Assembly (NCBI GenBank): GCA_019244945.1
Contig: JAFASD010000324.1
Coordinates: forward strand, 1-11,579
Length of the DNA: 11,579 bases
Direction: 5' to 3'
Source: Acidobacteriaceae bacterium
Lineage (GTDB): Bacteria; Acidobacteriota; Terriglobia; Bryobacterales; Bryobacteraceae
In this document: piece by piece, positions 1 to 7,240 of the stretch
Layout of the letters: every line of letters begins with the position of its first letter
How positions within the stretch are numbered: position 1 is the first letter of the stretch
Program-made: the position numbers and the translations under genes
Notes under the pieces: generated by a model
The model's database searches: none
The model's input: only the letters and a program-made list of their open reading frames with translations
What the model was told of the DNA's origin: nothing

Positions 1-51
1 CTGCGCGAGTCCTTCGACCCGGTTAAGGGTTAATGTCTGCCTGGTCCAGAA

Positions 52-1539
52 CTATCGCGCGGATTGCGGAAGATCTGCAACAAGACGTAATGAGACGGAC
101 AATTCGTCCAACTGATAATGCGGCCGCAAAAACGCAACCGCCCGGTACGCGCCAGGTTTCCCCGGCACATCCACAACTTCGATTCGCGCCTCCCGGAGTG
201 GATTTTTGGCCTTCACACTCTGAGAAGCATCGTCATCTGCAACGACGTAGGTGTTGATCCAGTCGTTGAGAAATCTCTCCGCCTGCGACCGGGACATGAA
301 ACTCCCGATTTTGTCGCGCATCATCGCTTTCAAATAATGCGCGAATCGCGAAATCGCGAGGATATATTGCAATTGCGTGGACAGCCTCGCATTTGCGTTC
401 GCTGCTTCCTTGTTGTAGAGCTTGGGCTTTTGCGCTGACTGAACACTGAAAAACGCGGCGTAATCGCTGCCCTTGCAGTGCACTAGGGGAATGAACCCGT
501 TGTCCGCCAGCTCCTTCTCGCGCCGGTCGGTGATTGCGATTTCAGTCGGGCACTTCAGCGCGACATCGCCTTCGTCAGTTCGGAAGGTATGCGATGGGAG
601 ACCTTCCACCAGCCCTCCGCCTTCCACGCCTCTGATCGAGGCGCACCATCCGGATAATGCAAACGAATTCGTCAGCCGAGTACCCAGCGCGTACGCCGCA
701 TTCCCCCACAAATACTTCTTGTGATCCGTCCCGTCGACATTCTCTTCATAATTGAAGCCTTCCACCGGCTTGGTGTCGCGTCCGTACGGCAAACGCATCA
801 GAATGTGCGGCAGGCACAAGCCCACGTACCGGGAATCTTCGCTTTCACGAAAGCTCTTCCACTTCACATACTCCGTGTTGTCGAAAATCTTTCCGATATC
901 CCGCGGCTGCCCCAGATTCGCGAAGCTGTCGAGGTTAAGCAGTTCCGGCGCGGCTGCGGTTAGAAAAGGCGCATGCGCCCCGGCCGCAACATGCGAGAGC
1001 TTGTCCAGCAGTTCCATGTCTTCCGGATGTTTCGTGAATTCATAGTCGCCGATCAGGGCGGCAAACGGCTCGCCGCCGAACACGCCGTATTCTTCTTCGT
1101 AAACTTTCTTGAACAACGCGCTCTGATCGAATTCCGCCGCGCGCTCCAGGTCCTTCAAGACTTCTTTTTTGGAGGCGTTCAGCACCCGAATCTTCAACAT
1201 CGTCGATGTCTCTGAGTTATCCAGCAGATATCTCAGTCCTCGCCAGCTTCCCTCCAATTTCTGGAACGAAGCATGGTGCATGATCTCGTTCAATTGGATT
1301 GAGACGAGATGATCGATCTGCGCAATTCGCGCATTGATCATCGCCTCTGAATCGCGGGAGACGGTAACCTCGCCCTGCAGCACCTGCGAAAGGAACTCTT
1401 TGACCAGATCCTTTCCGCGCTGCTGGGAAGAAGGCTCTTCCCCGAAGCGCCCCTGCTCTACGATCTGATCGAGAAGACTAGGTCCTGCCGTGGTCGCCGT
1501 GGTGGCAGCGGAAGGAGTAGCCTGTTGCGCCTCGCTCAT
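52..1539 (-). CDS. tssC: Type VI secretion system contractile sheath large subunit TssC
   Basis: This 495-residue protein is the large sheath subunit (ImpC/VipB/EvpB family). With TssB it polymerises in the cytoplasm into the contractile sheath that drives the Hcp tube and spike out of the cell. The conserved family blocks run in order: SWRGLRYLL at residues 98-106, the stretch 225-253 including SFRESEDSRYVGL and PHILMRLPYG, YLWGNAAYAL at 276-285, GVEGGGLVEGLP at 304-315, CPTEIAITDRREKELAD at 330-346, SRFAHYLKA at 397-405 and DVPGKPGAYRAV at 457-468. Length is normal for the family. The ATG overlaps the tssB stop as ATGA, and an AAGGAG ribosome site sits just upstream, so the start is secure and translation is probably coupled to tssB. 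The gene ends in TAG at 52-54. The family call is firm; which T6SS subtype it belongs to cannot be judged because no other component is visible. Confidence 0.97.
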   Translation of the reverse strand: MSEAQQATPSAATTATTAGPSLLDQIVEQGRFGEEPSSQQRGKDLVKEFLSQVLQGEVTVSRDSEAMINARIAQIDHLVSIQLNEIMHHASFQKLEGSWRGLRYLLDNSETSTMLKIRVLNASKKEVLKDLERAAEFDQSALFKKVYEEEYGVFGGEPFAALIGDYEFTKHPEDMELLDKLSHVAAGAHAPFLTAAAPELLNLDSFANLGQPRDIGKIFDNTEYVKWKSFRESEDSRYVGLCLPHILMRLPYGRDTKPVEGFNYEENVDGTDHKKYLWGNAAYALGTRLTNSFALSGWCASIRGVEGGGLVEGLPSHTFRTDEGDVALKCPTEIAITDRREKELADNGFIPLVHCKGSDYAAFFSVQSAQKPKLYNKEAANANARLSTQLQYILAISRFAHYLKAMMRDKIGSFMSRSQAERFLNDWINTYVVADDDASQSVKAKNPLREARIEVVDVPGKPGAYRAVAFLRPHYQLDELSVSLRLVADLPQSAR

Positions 1540-2066
1540 TTGGGTTCTCCTTCTTTCTCGCCCTTCGTGCCTATTTCAGAGCGCAGCTTGTCCAGTTTCT
1601 CCGTATTCGAAACGGCATCCATCAATACTTGGTCGAGCTTTTCGTTGGTTTGGAGCGTGCCCCGCAGATCGCTCAGCTTGCCTCGCAAATCCAAAAGCTC
1701 ACGCAACGGTCGAACCTGTCGCGCCACCTGCTCTGGTTCGAAATCTTCCAGACTTCGGAAATTCAGGTCGACCTTGAGATCGCCGGCGTTCGGATCCTCG
1801 CTCAGCTTGTTCTCCACGCTAAACGCCAGATGCGGCCGCATACTTTCCAAAACACTATCGAAATTATCGGGATTCACGTCCACGAACCGCCGATCTTTCA
1901 GCCGCGGCAGCGGTTCCGTTGGCTGCCCTGTAAAATCACCCATGACGCCCATGACGAAGGGCAGTTCCTTTAACTGGATCGCGTCCCCGATCTCCACGTC
2001 GTATGAAATTTGAACACGCGGTGGACGCACCCGCGTAAGCTTTTTTTGTATGCTTTCTCGAGCCAT
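1536..2066 (-). CDS. tssB: Type VI secretion system contractile sheath small subunit TssB
   Basis: This 176-residue protein is the small sheath subunit (ImpB/VipA family), the obligate partner of TssC. Visible family landmarks are RPPRVQISYDVE at residues 14-25, LPFVMGVMGDFTG at 35-47, RRFVDVNPDNFDSVL at 59-73, MRPHL at 76-80 and FRSLEDFEPEQVARQV at 103-118. A charged, probably helical C-terminus follows (about 119-176), matching the segment that packs against TssC in known sheaths. Its ATG is preceded by a purine-rich GAGG motif about 8 bases upstream. The stop overlaps the tssC start, so the two make a bicistronic unit. A 223-bp spacer separates it from osmC upstream, so it probably has its own promoter; I could not identify a convincing one. 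Confidence 0.97.
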   Translation of the reverse strand: MARESIQKKLTRVRPPRVQISYDVEIGDAIQLKELPFVMGVMGDFTGQPTEPLPRLKDRRFVDVNPDNFDSVLESMRPHLAFSVENKLSEDPNAGDLKVDLNFRSLEDFEPEQVARQVRPLRELLDLRGKLSDLRGTLQTNEKLDQVLMDAVSNTEKLDKLRSEIGTKGEKEGEPK

Positions 2067-2240
2067 GCCTTTAACCTCTATTTCTCAATACCGTCCAAAG
2101 ATCTTATCAGAATTCTGCGGCTCATGTGGCTCGGTTCGACAATATTGCACGGCAGAGACCAAACCCGCTGCAGGTTGTGCAATTCGCGACAGCCATTAAA
2201 TGACTCGCTTGGACAACGACTTACGGCAGGCGGTTGGAAC

Positions 2241-2261
2241 CCGGAAATCACAAATTTCCGG
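2241..2261. repeat. 8-bp perfect inverted repeat in the osmC-tssB spacer
   Basis: CCGGAAAT (2241-2248) and ATTTCCGG (2254-2261) form a perfect 8-bp stem with a 5-base loop. Short outer arms (GGCAG at 2225-2229, CTGCC at 2262-2266) could lengthen it with a one-sided bulge. It begins about 29 bp past the osmC stop in the minus direction. There is no T-tract after the stem on that strand, so it is not a canonical rho-independent terminator. It could be a weak 3' end structure for osmC or an operator for tssBC. The sequence shows only the symmetry; function is inference. Confidence 0.5.
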
Positions 2262-2289
2262 CTGCCGAACTTTGGCATGGCCGAATTGG

Positions 2290-2739
2290 TTAATCCGCTA
2301 GCGGACTGGATAACTGGGTTTCCAACTTCGCCTGGAGGGTAATTTCCGTATCGAACAGCTTTGAAACCGGGCATCCCTCTTTGGCCGCTTGCGCCGCACG
2401 GTCGAAGGCGTCCTGCGATGCCCCTGGAATTCGGGCTATCATTTGCAGGCGGCTCTTTTTAATAGCAAATCCATCGCCCTCTTTTTCGAGAGTGACCGTG
2501 CAGGTTGTCTCAATACTGTCGGCCTTCAAACCCTCGTTTTGAAGCATCAAGGATAATGCCATCGAAAAACAGCCCGCATGTGCCGCCGCAAGTAGCTCCT
2601 CCGGGTTCGTGCCGGTCCCCTGCTCGAAGCGGTCCCGGAACGAATAAGGCGTGTTTGAGAGCACTCCGCTGGCTGAAGAAATGGTTCCCGCGCCTGACTT
2701 CAAGTCACCTTTCCATTGCGCCTTTGCTGTACGATCCAT
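2290..2739 (-). CDS. osmC: OsmC family peroxiredoxin
   Basis: This 149-residue protein closely follows the OsmC subgroup of the OsmC/Ohr family: cytoplasmic thiol peroxidases that reduce organic hydroperoxides and help in osmotic and oxidative stress. Landmarks are W9-K-G-D near the start, SGVL at residues 24-27, GTNPEELLAAAHAGCFSMAL at 43-62 and EGCPVSKL at 121-128. The two redox-active cysteines are C57 and C123; R37 and E47 or E48 fit the conserved Arg and Glu of the active site. C80 is an extra cysteine. Length is normal. The start ATG lies 13 bp after the ADOP stop codon, with a strong AAAGGAG ribosome site between them, so it is very likely the last gene of the epimerase-pgeF-ADOP transcript. 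Confidence 0.95.
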   Translation of the reverse strand: MDRTAKAQWKGDLKSGAGTISSASGVLSNTPYSFRDRFEQGTGTNPEELLAAAHAGCFSMALSLMLQNEGLKADSIETTCTVTLEKEGDGFAIKKSRLQMIARIPGASQDAFDRAAQAAKEGCPVSKLFDTEITLQAKLETQLSSPLAD

Positions 2740-2742
2740 ACT

Positions 2743-2758
2743 CTTTACTCCTTTACTC
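2743..2758. repeat. Tandem 8-bp direct repeat carrying the osmC ribosome-binding site
   Basis: CTTTACTC occurs twice in perfect tandem (2743-2750 and 2751-2758). Read on the minus strand the unit is GAGTAAAG. The first copy contains the ADOP stop codon TAA, and the junction of the copies creates AAAGGAG, the Shine-Dalgarno site of osmC, 8 bases before its ATG. The repeat is seen directly; that a small duplication created the ribosome site is inference. Confidence 0.6.
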
Positions 2759-5176
2759 GTTTCTCAAACTTTCCATAGGATCGAGCGTTGCGGCCCGGCG
2801 TGCCGGAACAAACGCCGATATCATCCCCACCACCCCAAACAGAGCCACGATGCATCCAATTGCAAAAGCATCGTGCTGCCAGCTCAGGGTCAGGACTGCC
2901 CGAATCGCCGTTCGCAGTGCCCATGTCGCGAAAAGCCCCACCACCAAGCCTCCCACCAGCATGGAACCGACCCGGGCATACACCATTCCGAAAATTTGCG
3001 GCCGCGTGGCCCCCAGAGCCATGCGTACTCCAATGTCTCGGGTCGAAACTTCGACCTCATGGCTGACCAGACCATATAGACCAATAAGCGCCAGCAAAAC
3101 CGCCAACGCGGCAAACGTTCCGAATAGCCAATTCTCCAGTCGCTCAAACGTGAGAGCCTGTGCGATCACGTGGTTCATGCTCTCGGGCGTGCGAAACGGG
3201 AGCGTCGGATCGATCTGATGGAAAATGCGCCGTAGATCCGCCGCCGCGGACTCAGGTTTACCTGCGGTTCGCAATACCAGGTGCATGGAAGGAACCACCC
3301 TTAATCGCTCCTCCGGAGGAATCTGTGAAATGGGCCAGTCCATCTCAGCCAGCGGCGGATCATAAATGCTCTGCCGTATATTGCGTACCACTCCGACGAT
3401 GATCACTTTGTCCTCGTCACTGTCAATCATTTTGCCGATCGCGTCTTCGCCCGATGGAAGGAATTTCTTCACAAAGGCTTCGTTCACGACCGTAACGCGC
3501 TGCGAATTCGGCGTGTCGAGCTTGCTGTTCAGTAATCTCCCGCGTACCAGCTGATCTGCGAAAACCGTGTAGTATCCGGGTGTAATCAGTCGAATCTCGG
3601 CCAAGCGCTGCTCATTCGGCGGATTAGGAGGCTGCCCTCCGATATGCACATCGCTGTTCCAGCCCCAGTTTTGTATCGGGATTAGCTGAATCAGCCCCGC
3701 GCTTTGGACACCCGGTATGGTCTGAACTCGCTCGAGCATCGGCGTGTAAAAGTCGGCAAGGATGTCGCGATGTTCATAACTTCCTGGAGAAAGATCGATC
3801 TCGGCGGTCAGGATGTGATCAGGACTAAAGCCGAAATCCGCGTGCTGCAGTCCGGCGAGTGCGCGAAATACCAGTGCGGCAGTGACCAGGAGAACCAGCG
3901 CCAGAGCCACTTGGGCCACCACGAAACTCGCCCGCAGCCGGTGCTGACCCCGGTCTGTCCCGGCTCTTGTTCCTGAATGGAGGATTGAATTCGCCCCACG
4001 CGATGAAAGCCTCAAAGCCGGGATCAATCCCGCAAGGACGCTAGTGAGAATTGCAGCAGCAAGCGAAGCCAGCAGCACAGATAAATTGAGCTGCACCTCC
4101 GCTCCGCGCGCAAGTGCGCTAATCAACAACGCACTGGTCGCGCGCAAAAGTCCGAACGCGAGCGCAACAGCAACGACTCCCCCAGCTATGGCGTAAAGCA
4201 GCGTCTCTGCTAACAATTGGCGGACTAGTCTCCCCCGGCTCGCTCCCAGAGCAGAGCGCACGGCAATCTCTCGCTCCATTCGCACGCCTCGCGCCAACAA
4301 CAGCCCGGTGATGTTCGCGCAACCAATTGCAAGCAATACGATCACAGCATAGAGCAGCAGCCGTAGCGCAGCCGAAGAATCGCCAGTACTGAACGAAGAG
4401 ATATCGATCAGCTTCGCCCGGCGCCCTTTCGTATCGGGGTAAATATCGCCGAGCTGATTGAGCACGCGATTGAATTCTTGTTGAGCGAGCTGCGCACTGA
4501 CTCCCGGTCGGAGACGCGCTACCGTGCGCAGCCAGTGATTCCCTCGCCCTTGGCGCAGGTTCGGCGTCATGTTGAGGGGCAGGTAAACAGCATTCGTTTG
4601 GCTGATCGGGAAGCGGAAACCCGGCGGCATGACGCCGATTACCCTGTAAGACCGGCCATCCACTTTTACCTGCGCTCCCAGCGCATCCGTTCGCGCCCCG
4701 AACAGGCTCCGCCAAATTTCATTACTTAGAACCACAATGAAATTTCGCCCGGGCTGCTCTTCCCCCCGCGCGAAAGTGCGGCCCATCATCGGCTTGACTC
4801 CGAACACCTCAAAAAAATTCTCCGACGTCGAAACGGCAGGCAGCGAAATAGCCGTTCCTCCCGTCTCAAAATTTACGCTGCTGTAGCTGTTGTATACGGC
4901 AAGTGCGGAAAAAGCTTTCGTATCTCGCCGCCAATCCAAATACTCCGGGTACGAGGCGGGTTGCGTATAGTTTTGCGGCGAGTAAGTTCGCAGCGAGAAT
5001 ATGCGGCTGGATTGGTCATACGGTAGCGGCCGTATGAAGACCGCATCCAGCACGCTGAACACCGTCGTGCACAGGCTTACGGTCAGCGCCAGAGTTCCGA
5101 GTACCGCTACACTGAACCGTGGCGATTTGCGAAGCATTTGCATCGCGTACCGCAGATCCTGAAGTAGCGTTTGCAC
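2753..5176 (-). CDS. ADOP-type (acidobacterial duplicated orphan permease) ABC transporter permease
   Basis: This is an 807-residue inner-membrane protein with the duplicated MacB/FtsX permease layout of the ADOP family. Order: N-terminal helix (about 21-45) after the typical opening LLQDLRYAMQMLRKSPRF; periplasmic MacB-like core (about 50-265); three helices of FtsX unit 1 (about 270-295, 328-349, 364-390); linker helix (about 416-440); second periplasmic core (about 445-680); three helices of FtsX unit 2 (about 684-704, 735-757, 771-791). Repeated signatures are REIAVRSALGASRGRLVRQ (302-320) and RDIGVRMALGATRPQIFG (713-730), and the end reads PARRAATLDPMESLR. The start is GTG; an in-frame TAA nine bases upstream rules out anything longer, and GGGAG lies about 10 bases before it. 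No ATPase gene lies nearby, as the word orphan implies. Substrate is unknown. The helix-1 region reads LALTVSLCTT where I recall a glycine-rich LALGIGANT form. Confidence 0.93.
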   Translation of the reverse strand: MQTLLQDLRYAMQMLRKSPRFSVAVLGTLALTVSLCTTVFSVLDAVFIRPLPYDQSSRIFSLRTYSPQNYTQPASYPEYLDWRRDTKAFSALAVYNSYSSVNFETGGTAISLPAVSTSENFFEVFGVKPMMGRTFARGEEQPGRNFIVVLSNEIWRSLFGARTDALGAQVKVDGRSYRVIGVMPPGFRFPISQTNAVYLPLNMTPNLRQGRGNHWLRTVARLRPGVSAQLAQQEFNRVLNQLGDIYPDTKGRRAKLIDISSFSTGDSSAALRLLLYAVIVLLAIGCANITGLLLARGVRMEREIAVRSALGASRGRLVRQLLAETLLYAIAGGVVAVALAFGLLRATSALLISALARGAEVQLNLSVLLASLAAAILTSVLAGLIPALRLSSRGANSILHSGTRAGTDRGQHRLRASFVVAQVALALVLLVTAALVFRALAGLQHADFGFSPDHILTAEIDLSPGSYEHRDILADFYTPMLERVQTIPGVQSAGLIQLIPIQNWGWNSDVHIGGQPPNPPNEQRLAEIRLITPGYYTVFADQLVRGRLLNSKLDTPNSQRVTVVNEAFVKKFLPSGEDAIGKMIDSDEDKVIIVGVVRNIRQSIYDPPLAEMDWPISQIPPEERLRVVPSMHLVLRTAGKPESAAADLRRIFHQIDPTLPFRTPESMNHVIAQALTFERLENWLFGTFAALAVLLALIGLYGLVSHEVEVSTRDIGVRMALGATRPQIFGMVYARVGSMLVGGLVVGLFATWALRTAIRAVLTLSWQHDAFAIGCIVALFGVVGMISAFVPARRAATLDPMESLRNE

Positions 5177-5193
5177 GGGGTATTAACTCCCAG

Positions 5194-5859
5194 CTAAGCA
5201 AGCCGGCAAATCGCTGCCACCATCCGCCCCGGATTCTCCGGCTCGCGCCGATAAGAGAAGAACTGGGCACTTTGGCACGTTGTGCAAAGGCCGCAATCGA
5301 AAATCCGCTCTCCTCTCACGCCCGCCGCTTCCAATTGCCGCCTATTCGCTTCCGGAAGATTCAGCTTGTGCCCAGCCGTGCCCGATTCCTGATCCGGGAA
5401 CCAGCGCTTGAACTGCTCCGATACGGCTGGCCCCACCTCATAACAGAAATCGCGCACACACGGACCGATCGCTGCGTAAATATCCGCAGGATCTGTTTCG
5501 AAATCGCTGGCCATTTTTTCGACAGCGTGTCGAGCCACCTCCGCGGCAGTCCCTCTCCAGCCGGCATGAATGGCCGCAAGCGCCCGGTTCTTGCAATCGA
5601 GGAGCAAAACCGGAACACAATCTGCCGTTCGAACTCCGATGCTCTTTCCGATCTCGTCCGTGATCAGCGCATCTCCCTCAAGCTCCCGGTTTCTCAACCC
5701 ATTTGCGTTCAAAACATTGCTGGAATGGATTTGGCGTAGCGTGACGTCAGCCGGAGGACTCGCTTCGCGCGTACCGAACCCGTGTTTTTGCCAAACGAAC
5801 TCCTGAAACGCGTCGCACCGGTAGATACCGTCGTTTCCAAGCCGGAAGGATTCGGTCAC
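5194..5859 (-). CDS. pgeF: Peptidoglycan editing factor PgeF (YfiH / multicopper polyphenol oxidase-like fold)
   Basis: This 221-residue protein belongs to the YfiH/DUF152 family. In E. coli the homologue is a cytoplasmic enzyme that corrects wrongly built (L-Ser for L-Ala) peptidoglycan precursors; older annotations say laccase or polyphenol oxidase. The metal-binding triad is visible: H45 in QIHSS, C81 in RTADCVPVLL and H98 in AAIHAGWRGTA. Other family blocks are GDALIT (62-67), AIGPCVRDFCYEVG (130-143), NLPEANRRQLEAAGV (167-181), GLCTTC (190-195) and FSYRRE (201-206). It starts with GTG and has only a weak, distant AAAGG upstream; no better in-frame start exists. It is on the short side because the segment between HGF and QIHS is only about 15 residues. 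It follows the epimerase by 26 bp and precedes ADOP by 17 bp, so it sits inside the operon. Confidence 0.93.
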   Translation of the reverse strand: MTESFRLGNDGIYRCDAFQEFVWQKHGFGTREASPPADVTLRQIHSSNVLNANGLRNRELEGDALITDEIGKSIGVRTADCVPVLLLDCKNRALAAIHAGWRGTAAEVARHAVEKMASDFETDPADIYAAIGPCVRDFCYEVGPAVSEQFKRWFPDQESGTAGHKLNLPEANRRQLEAAGVRGERIFDCGLCTTCQSAQFFSYRREPENPGRMVAAICRLA

Positions 5860-5885
5860 TGAATTCGAGAAGAGACCTTTGTCAA

Positions 5886-6863
5886 TTACGAGACTAGTTT
5901 AACGCCCGCTTCCTCAGGTTCTTCCTCATTCATATGGGCGCGATACCACTGGAGCGTGAGGCGTAAGCCCTCCTCCAGGGTGAACCGGGGCTTATGACCA
6001 AGCTCGCGTACCGCCGCAGTCGTGTCGGCCTGTGAGTGACTTACGTCCCCGGGCCGCCGTGGCGCGTAGATGGCCGGCAAATCCACTCCTTCCAAGCGCT
6101 GAAGAAGCGCCCAGGTCTCATTCAAGGTGTAGCGATTGCCGTTTCCTGCATTGAACCGTTTCCCCGAGATGCCTGGAGCTTCGGAGGCTTTCAGCATCAG
6201 GTCCACGACATCCTCAACATAAGTGAAGTCGCGTGACTGCTCGCCATCGCCGAAAATCGTCGGCCTCCGGCGTTCTAAAAGGCATTTCAGAAAGATGGAA
6301 AGCACGCCGGAATAGGGACTACTCGGGTCTTGCCTCGGGCCAAACACGTTAAAAAATCGCAGCGACACCGTTTCCAACCCGTAGCATTCCGAAAACGCGG
6401 TTGCGTAATATTCGCCCAACAGCTTCTGGACAGCATAAGGCGATTTGGGCTCTACCGCCATCCCCTCGGACTTGGGAAGTTTTTCCGTTTCGCCGTAGGC
6501 CGACGATGATCCCGCGTAAATGACCCTCCCTGCTTTCCCTTCGACCGCCGCCCGAAGGACATTGAATGTTCCGTTGATATTCGCGTCATGACTCGGGACC
6601 GGGTGTTGAATGGATTTGGGAACAGAGGGGATCGCGGCTAAATGGAACACTCGTGCCGCACCCGCTATAACCGGTGCGAGCCGGTCGTAATCGCGGATAT
6701 CGATCTCGTGCACCGTAATTTCGTCGGCGACCTCTTCGAGATTGTCCAAATTTCCGGTCGAGAGATTGTCAATAACGTGCACTCGATGCCCTCGCGCAAG
6801 TAACACTCGCACCAGGGCGGACCCGATAAATCCTGCGCCGCCTGTCACGACGTAGCGATTCAT
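5886..6863 (-). CDS. NAD-dependent nucleotide-sugar 4-epimerase (extended SDR, UDP-Glc/UDP-GlcNAc epimerase-like)
   Basis: From the ATG at 6863 this is a 325-residue extended short-chain dehydrogenase. TGGAGFIGS (7-15) is the NAD-binding glycine motif, followed by D32-N-L-S-T-G at the end of strand 2. Serines 119-121 (GSSSAYGE) and Y143-xxx-K147 form the catalytic triad. FNVFGPRQDP (171-180), SRDFTYVEDVV (210-220) and RPGDVSHSQAD (270-280) resemble GalE and WbpP-type UDP-GlcNAc 4-epimerases. Product: UDP-galactose, UDP-GalNAc or a related sugar for surface polysaccharide; the exact substrate cannot be read from sequence. An in-frame TTG at 6914 would add 17 residues, but it has no ribosome site and lies against the csbD terminator, and the glycine motif sits in the usual place when ATG 6863 is used. 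It is the first gene of the four-gene run with pgeF, ADOP and osmC. Confidence 0.92.
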   Translation of the reverse strand: MNRYVVTGGAGFIGSALVRVLLARGHRVHVIDNLSTGNLDNLEEVADEITVHEIDIRDYDRLAPVIAGAARVFHLAAIPSVPKSIQHPVPSHDANINGTFNVLRAAVEGKAGRVIYAGSSSAYGETEKLPKSEGMAVEPKSPYAVQKLLGEYYATAFSECYGLETVSLRFFNVFGPRQDPSSPYSGVLSIFLKCLLERRRPTIFGDGEQSRDFTYVEDVVDLMLKASEAPGISGKRFNAGNGNRYTLNETWALLQRLEGVDLPAIYAPRRPGDVSHSQADTTAAVRELGHKPRFTLEEGLRLTLQWYRAHMNEEEPEEAGVKLVS

Positions 6864-6894
6864 ACGGATTCCGAACAACTTCGCATTTGATTTC

Positions 6895-6900
6895 ACTATA
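6895..6900 (-). promoter_or_regulatory. Candidate -10 element for the epimerase operon
   Basis: On the minus strand the hexamer is TATAGT, five of six bases of the sigma-70 -10 consensus. It lies between the csbD terminator and the epimerase ATG and would give a leader of roughly 25 bases, consistent with starting at 6863. No recognisable -35 box stands at 16-18 bp, so the call is tentative. Confidence 0.3.
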
Positions 6901-6912
6901 ACTGTACCCGCC

Positions 6913-6956
6913 AAAGAAAAAGGGCGGATCCCGCGATCGAAAATCGCGTCCCGCCC
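6913..6956 (-). terminator. Rho-independent terminator of the csbD-like gene
   Basis: On the minus strand the arms GGGCGG (6951-6956) and CCGCCC (6922-6927) pair. Inside them CGCGAT (6943-6948) pairs with ATCGCG (6932-6937) around a TTTCG loop, with a small internal loop between the two stems. The hairpin is followed directly by TTTTTCTTT (6913-6921). It begins 26 bp after the csbD stop, so csbD is probably transcribed alone and the epimerase operon needs its own promoter. Confidence 0.9.
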
Positions 6957-6982
6957 CGGAGGTCTAAGCCTTGTTCCCTTGA

Positions 6983-7240
6983 TCAGCTCCTATGCGATCC
7001 CGACGTCGTGTATGGACTCTCTTTCGTCGCGTCCAAATCAGAGGACGCCGCTCTAGCCCACTCATCGGCTTCTCTCGTCGCTTGTTCACGAGTAATTCCG
7101 TAACGCTCTTGAATTTTTCCTACCAACTCATCCTTTTTCCCGCTCAGAGTGGTAAGGTCGTCGTCGGTCAGTTTGCCCCAACGTTGCTTAACAGATCCCT
7201 TTAGTTGCTTCCATTTGCCTTCGAATTGGTCCGAATTCAT
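6983..7240 (-). CDS. CsbD family stress protein (YjbJ-like)
   Basis: This 85-residue hydrophilic protein matches the CsbD/YjbJ family, small abundant proteins induced by general stress in many bacteria and without a known biochemical activity. Diagnostic stretches are FEGKWKQLKGSVKQRWGKLTDD (residues 6-27, core W10-K-Q-L-K-G and W21-G-K-L-T-D-D) and GKKDELVGKIQERYGITREQA (34-54), followed by a conserved acidic W61 region. The C-terminal 20 or so residues, rich in Ser, Thr and Asp, extend past the ~69-residue E. coli YjbJ. An excellent GGAAGGAG ribosome site lies about 8 bases before the ATG, suggesting high expression. It is divergent from purC and has its own terminator, so it is probably monocistronic. 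Confidence 0.93.
   Translation of the reverse strand: MNSDQFEGKWKQLKGSVKQRWGKLTDDDLTTLSGKKDELVGKIQERYGITREQATREADEWARAASSDLDATKESPYTTSGSHRS

Noticed and set aside
1525..2013. 162-codon plus-strand frame
   Set aside because: Lies antisense to tssB, whose family motifs are unmistakable; its Ser/Arg-rich product looks like a codon-bias shadow.
2177..2195. Sigma-54-like TGGC...TTGCAC on the minus strand upstream of tssB
   Set aside because: The GG to GC distance is 12 bases instead of the required 10, so it does not fit the consensus despite the known sigma-54 link of some T6SS clusters.
2078..2374. 98-codon minus-strand frame in the osmC-tssB spacer
   Set aside because: Overlaps the end of osmC in another frame, has no family resemblance and no good ribosome site.
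2505..3218. 237-codon plus-strand frame
   Set aside because: Antisense to osmC and the 3' end of ADOP; composition is low-quality (Ser/Arg/Pro/Thr-rich) with no recognisable domain.
4119..4715. 198-codon minus-strand frame
   Set aside because: Another reading frame inside the ADOP gene; Ala/Arg/Gly-rich shadow.
6864..6914. TTG start for the epimerase adding 17 residues
   Set aside because: No ribosome site, directly abuts the csbD terminator T-tract, and the ATG at 6863 puts the NAD-binding motif in its usual position.
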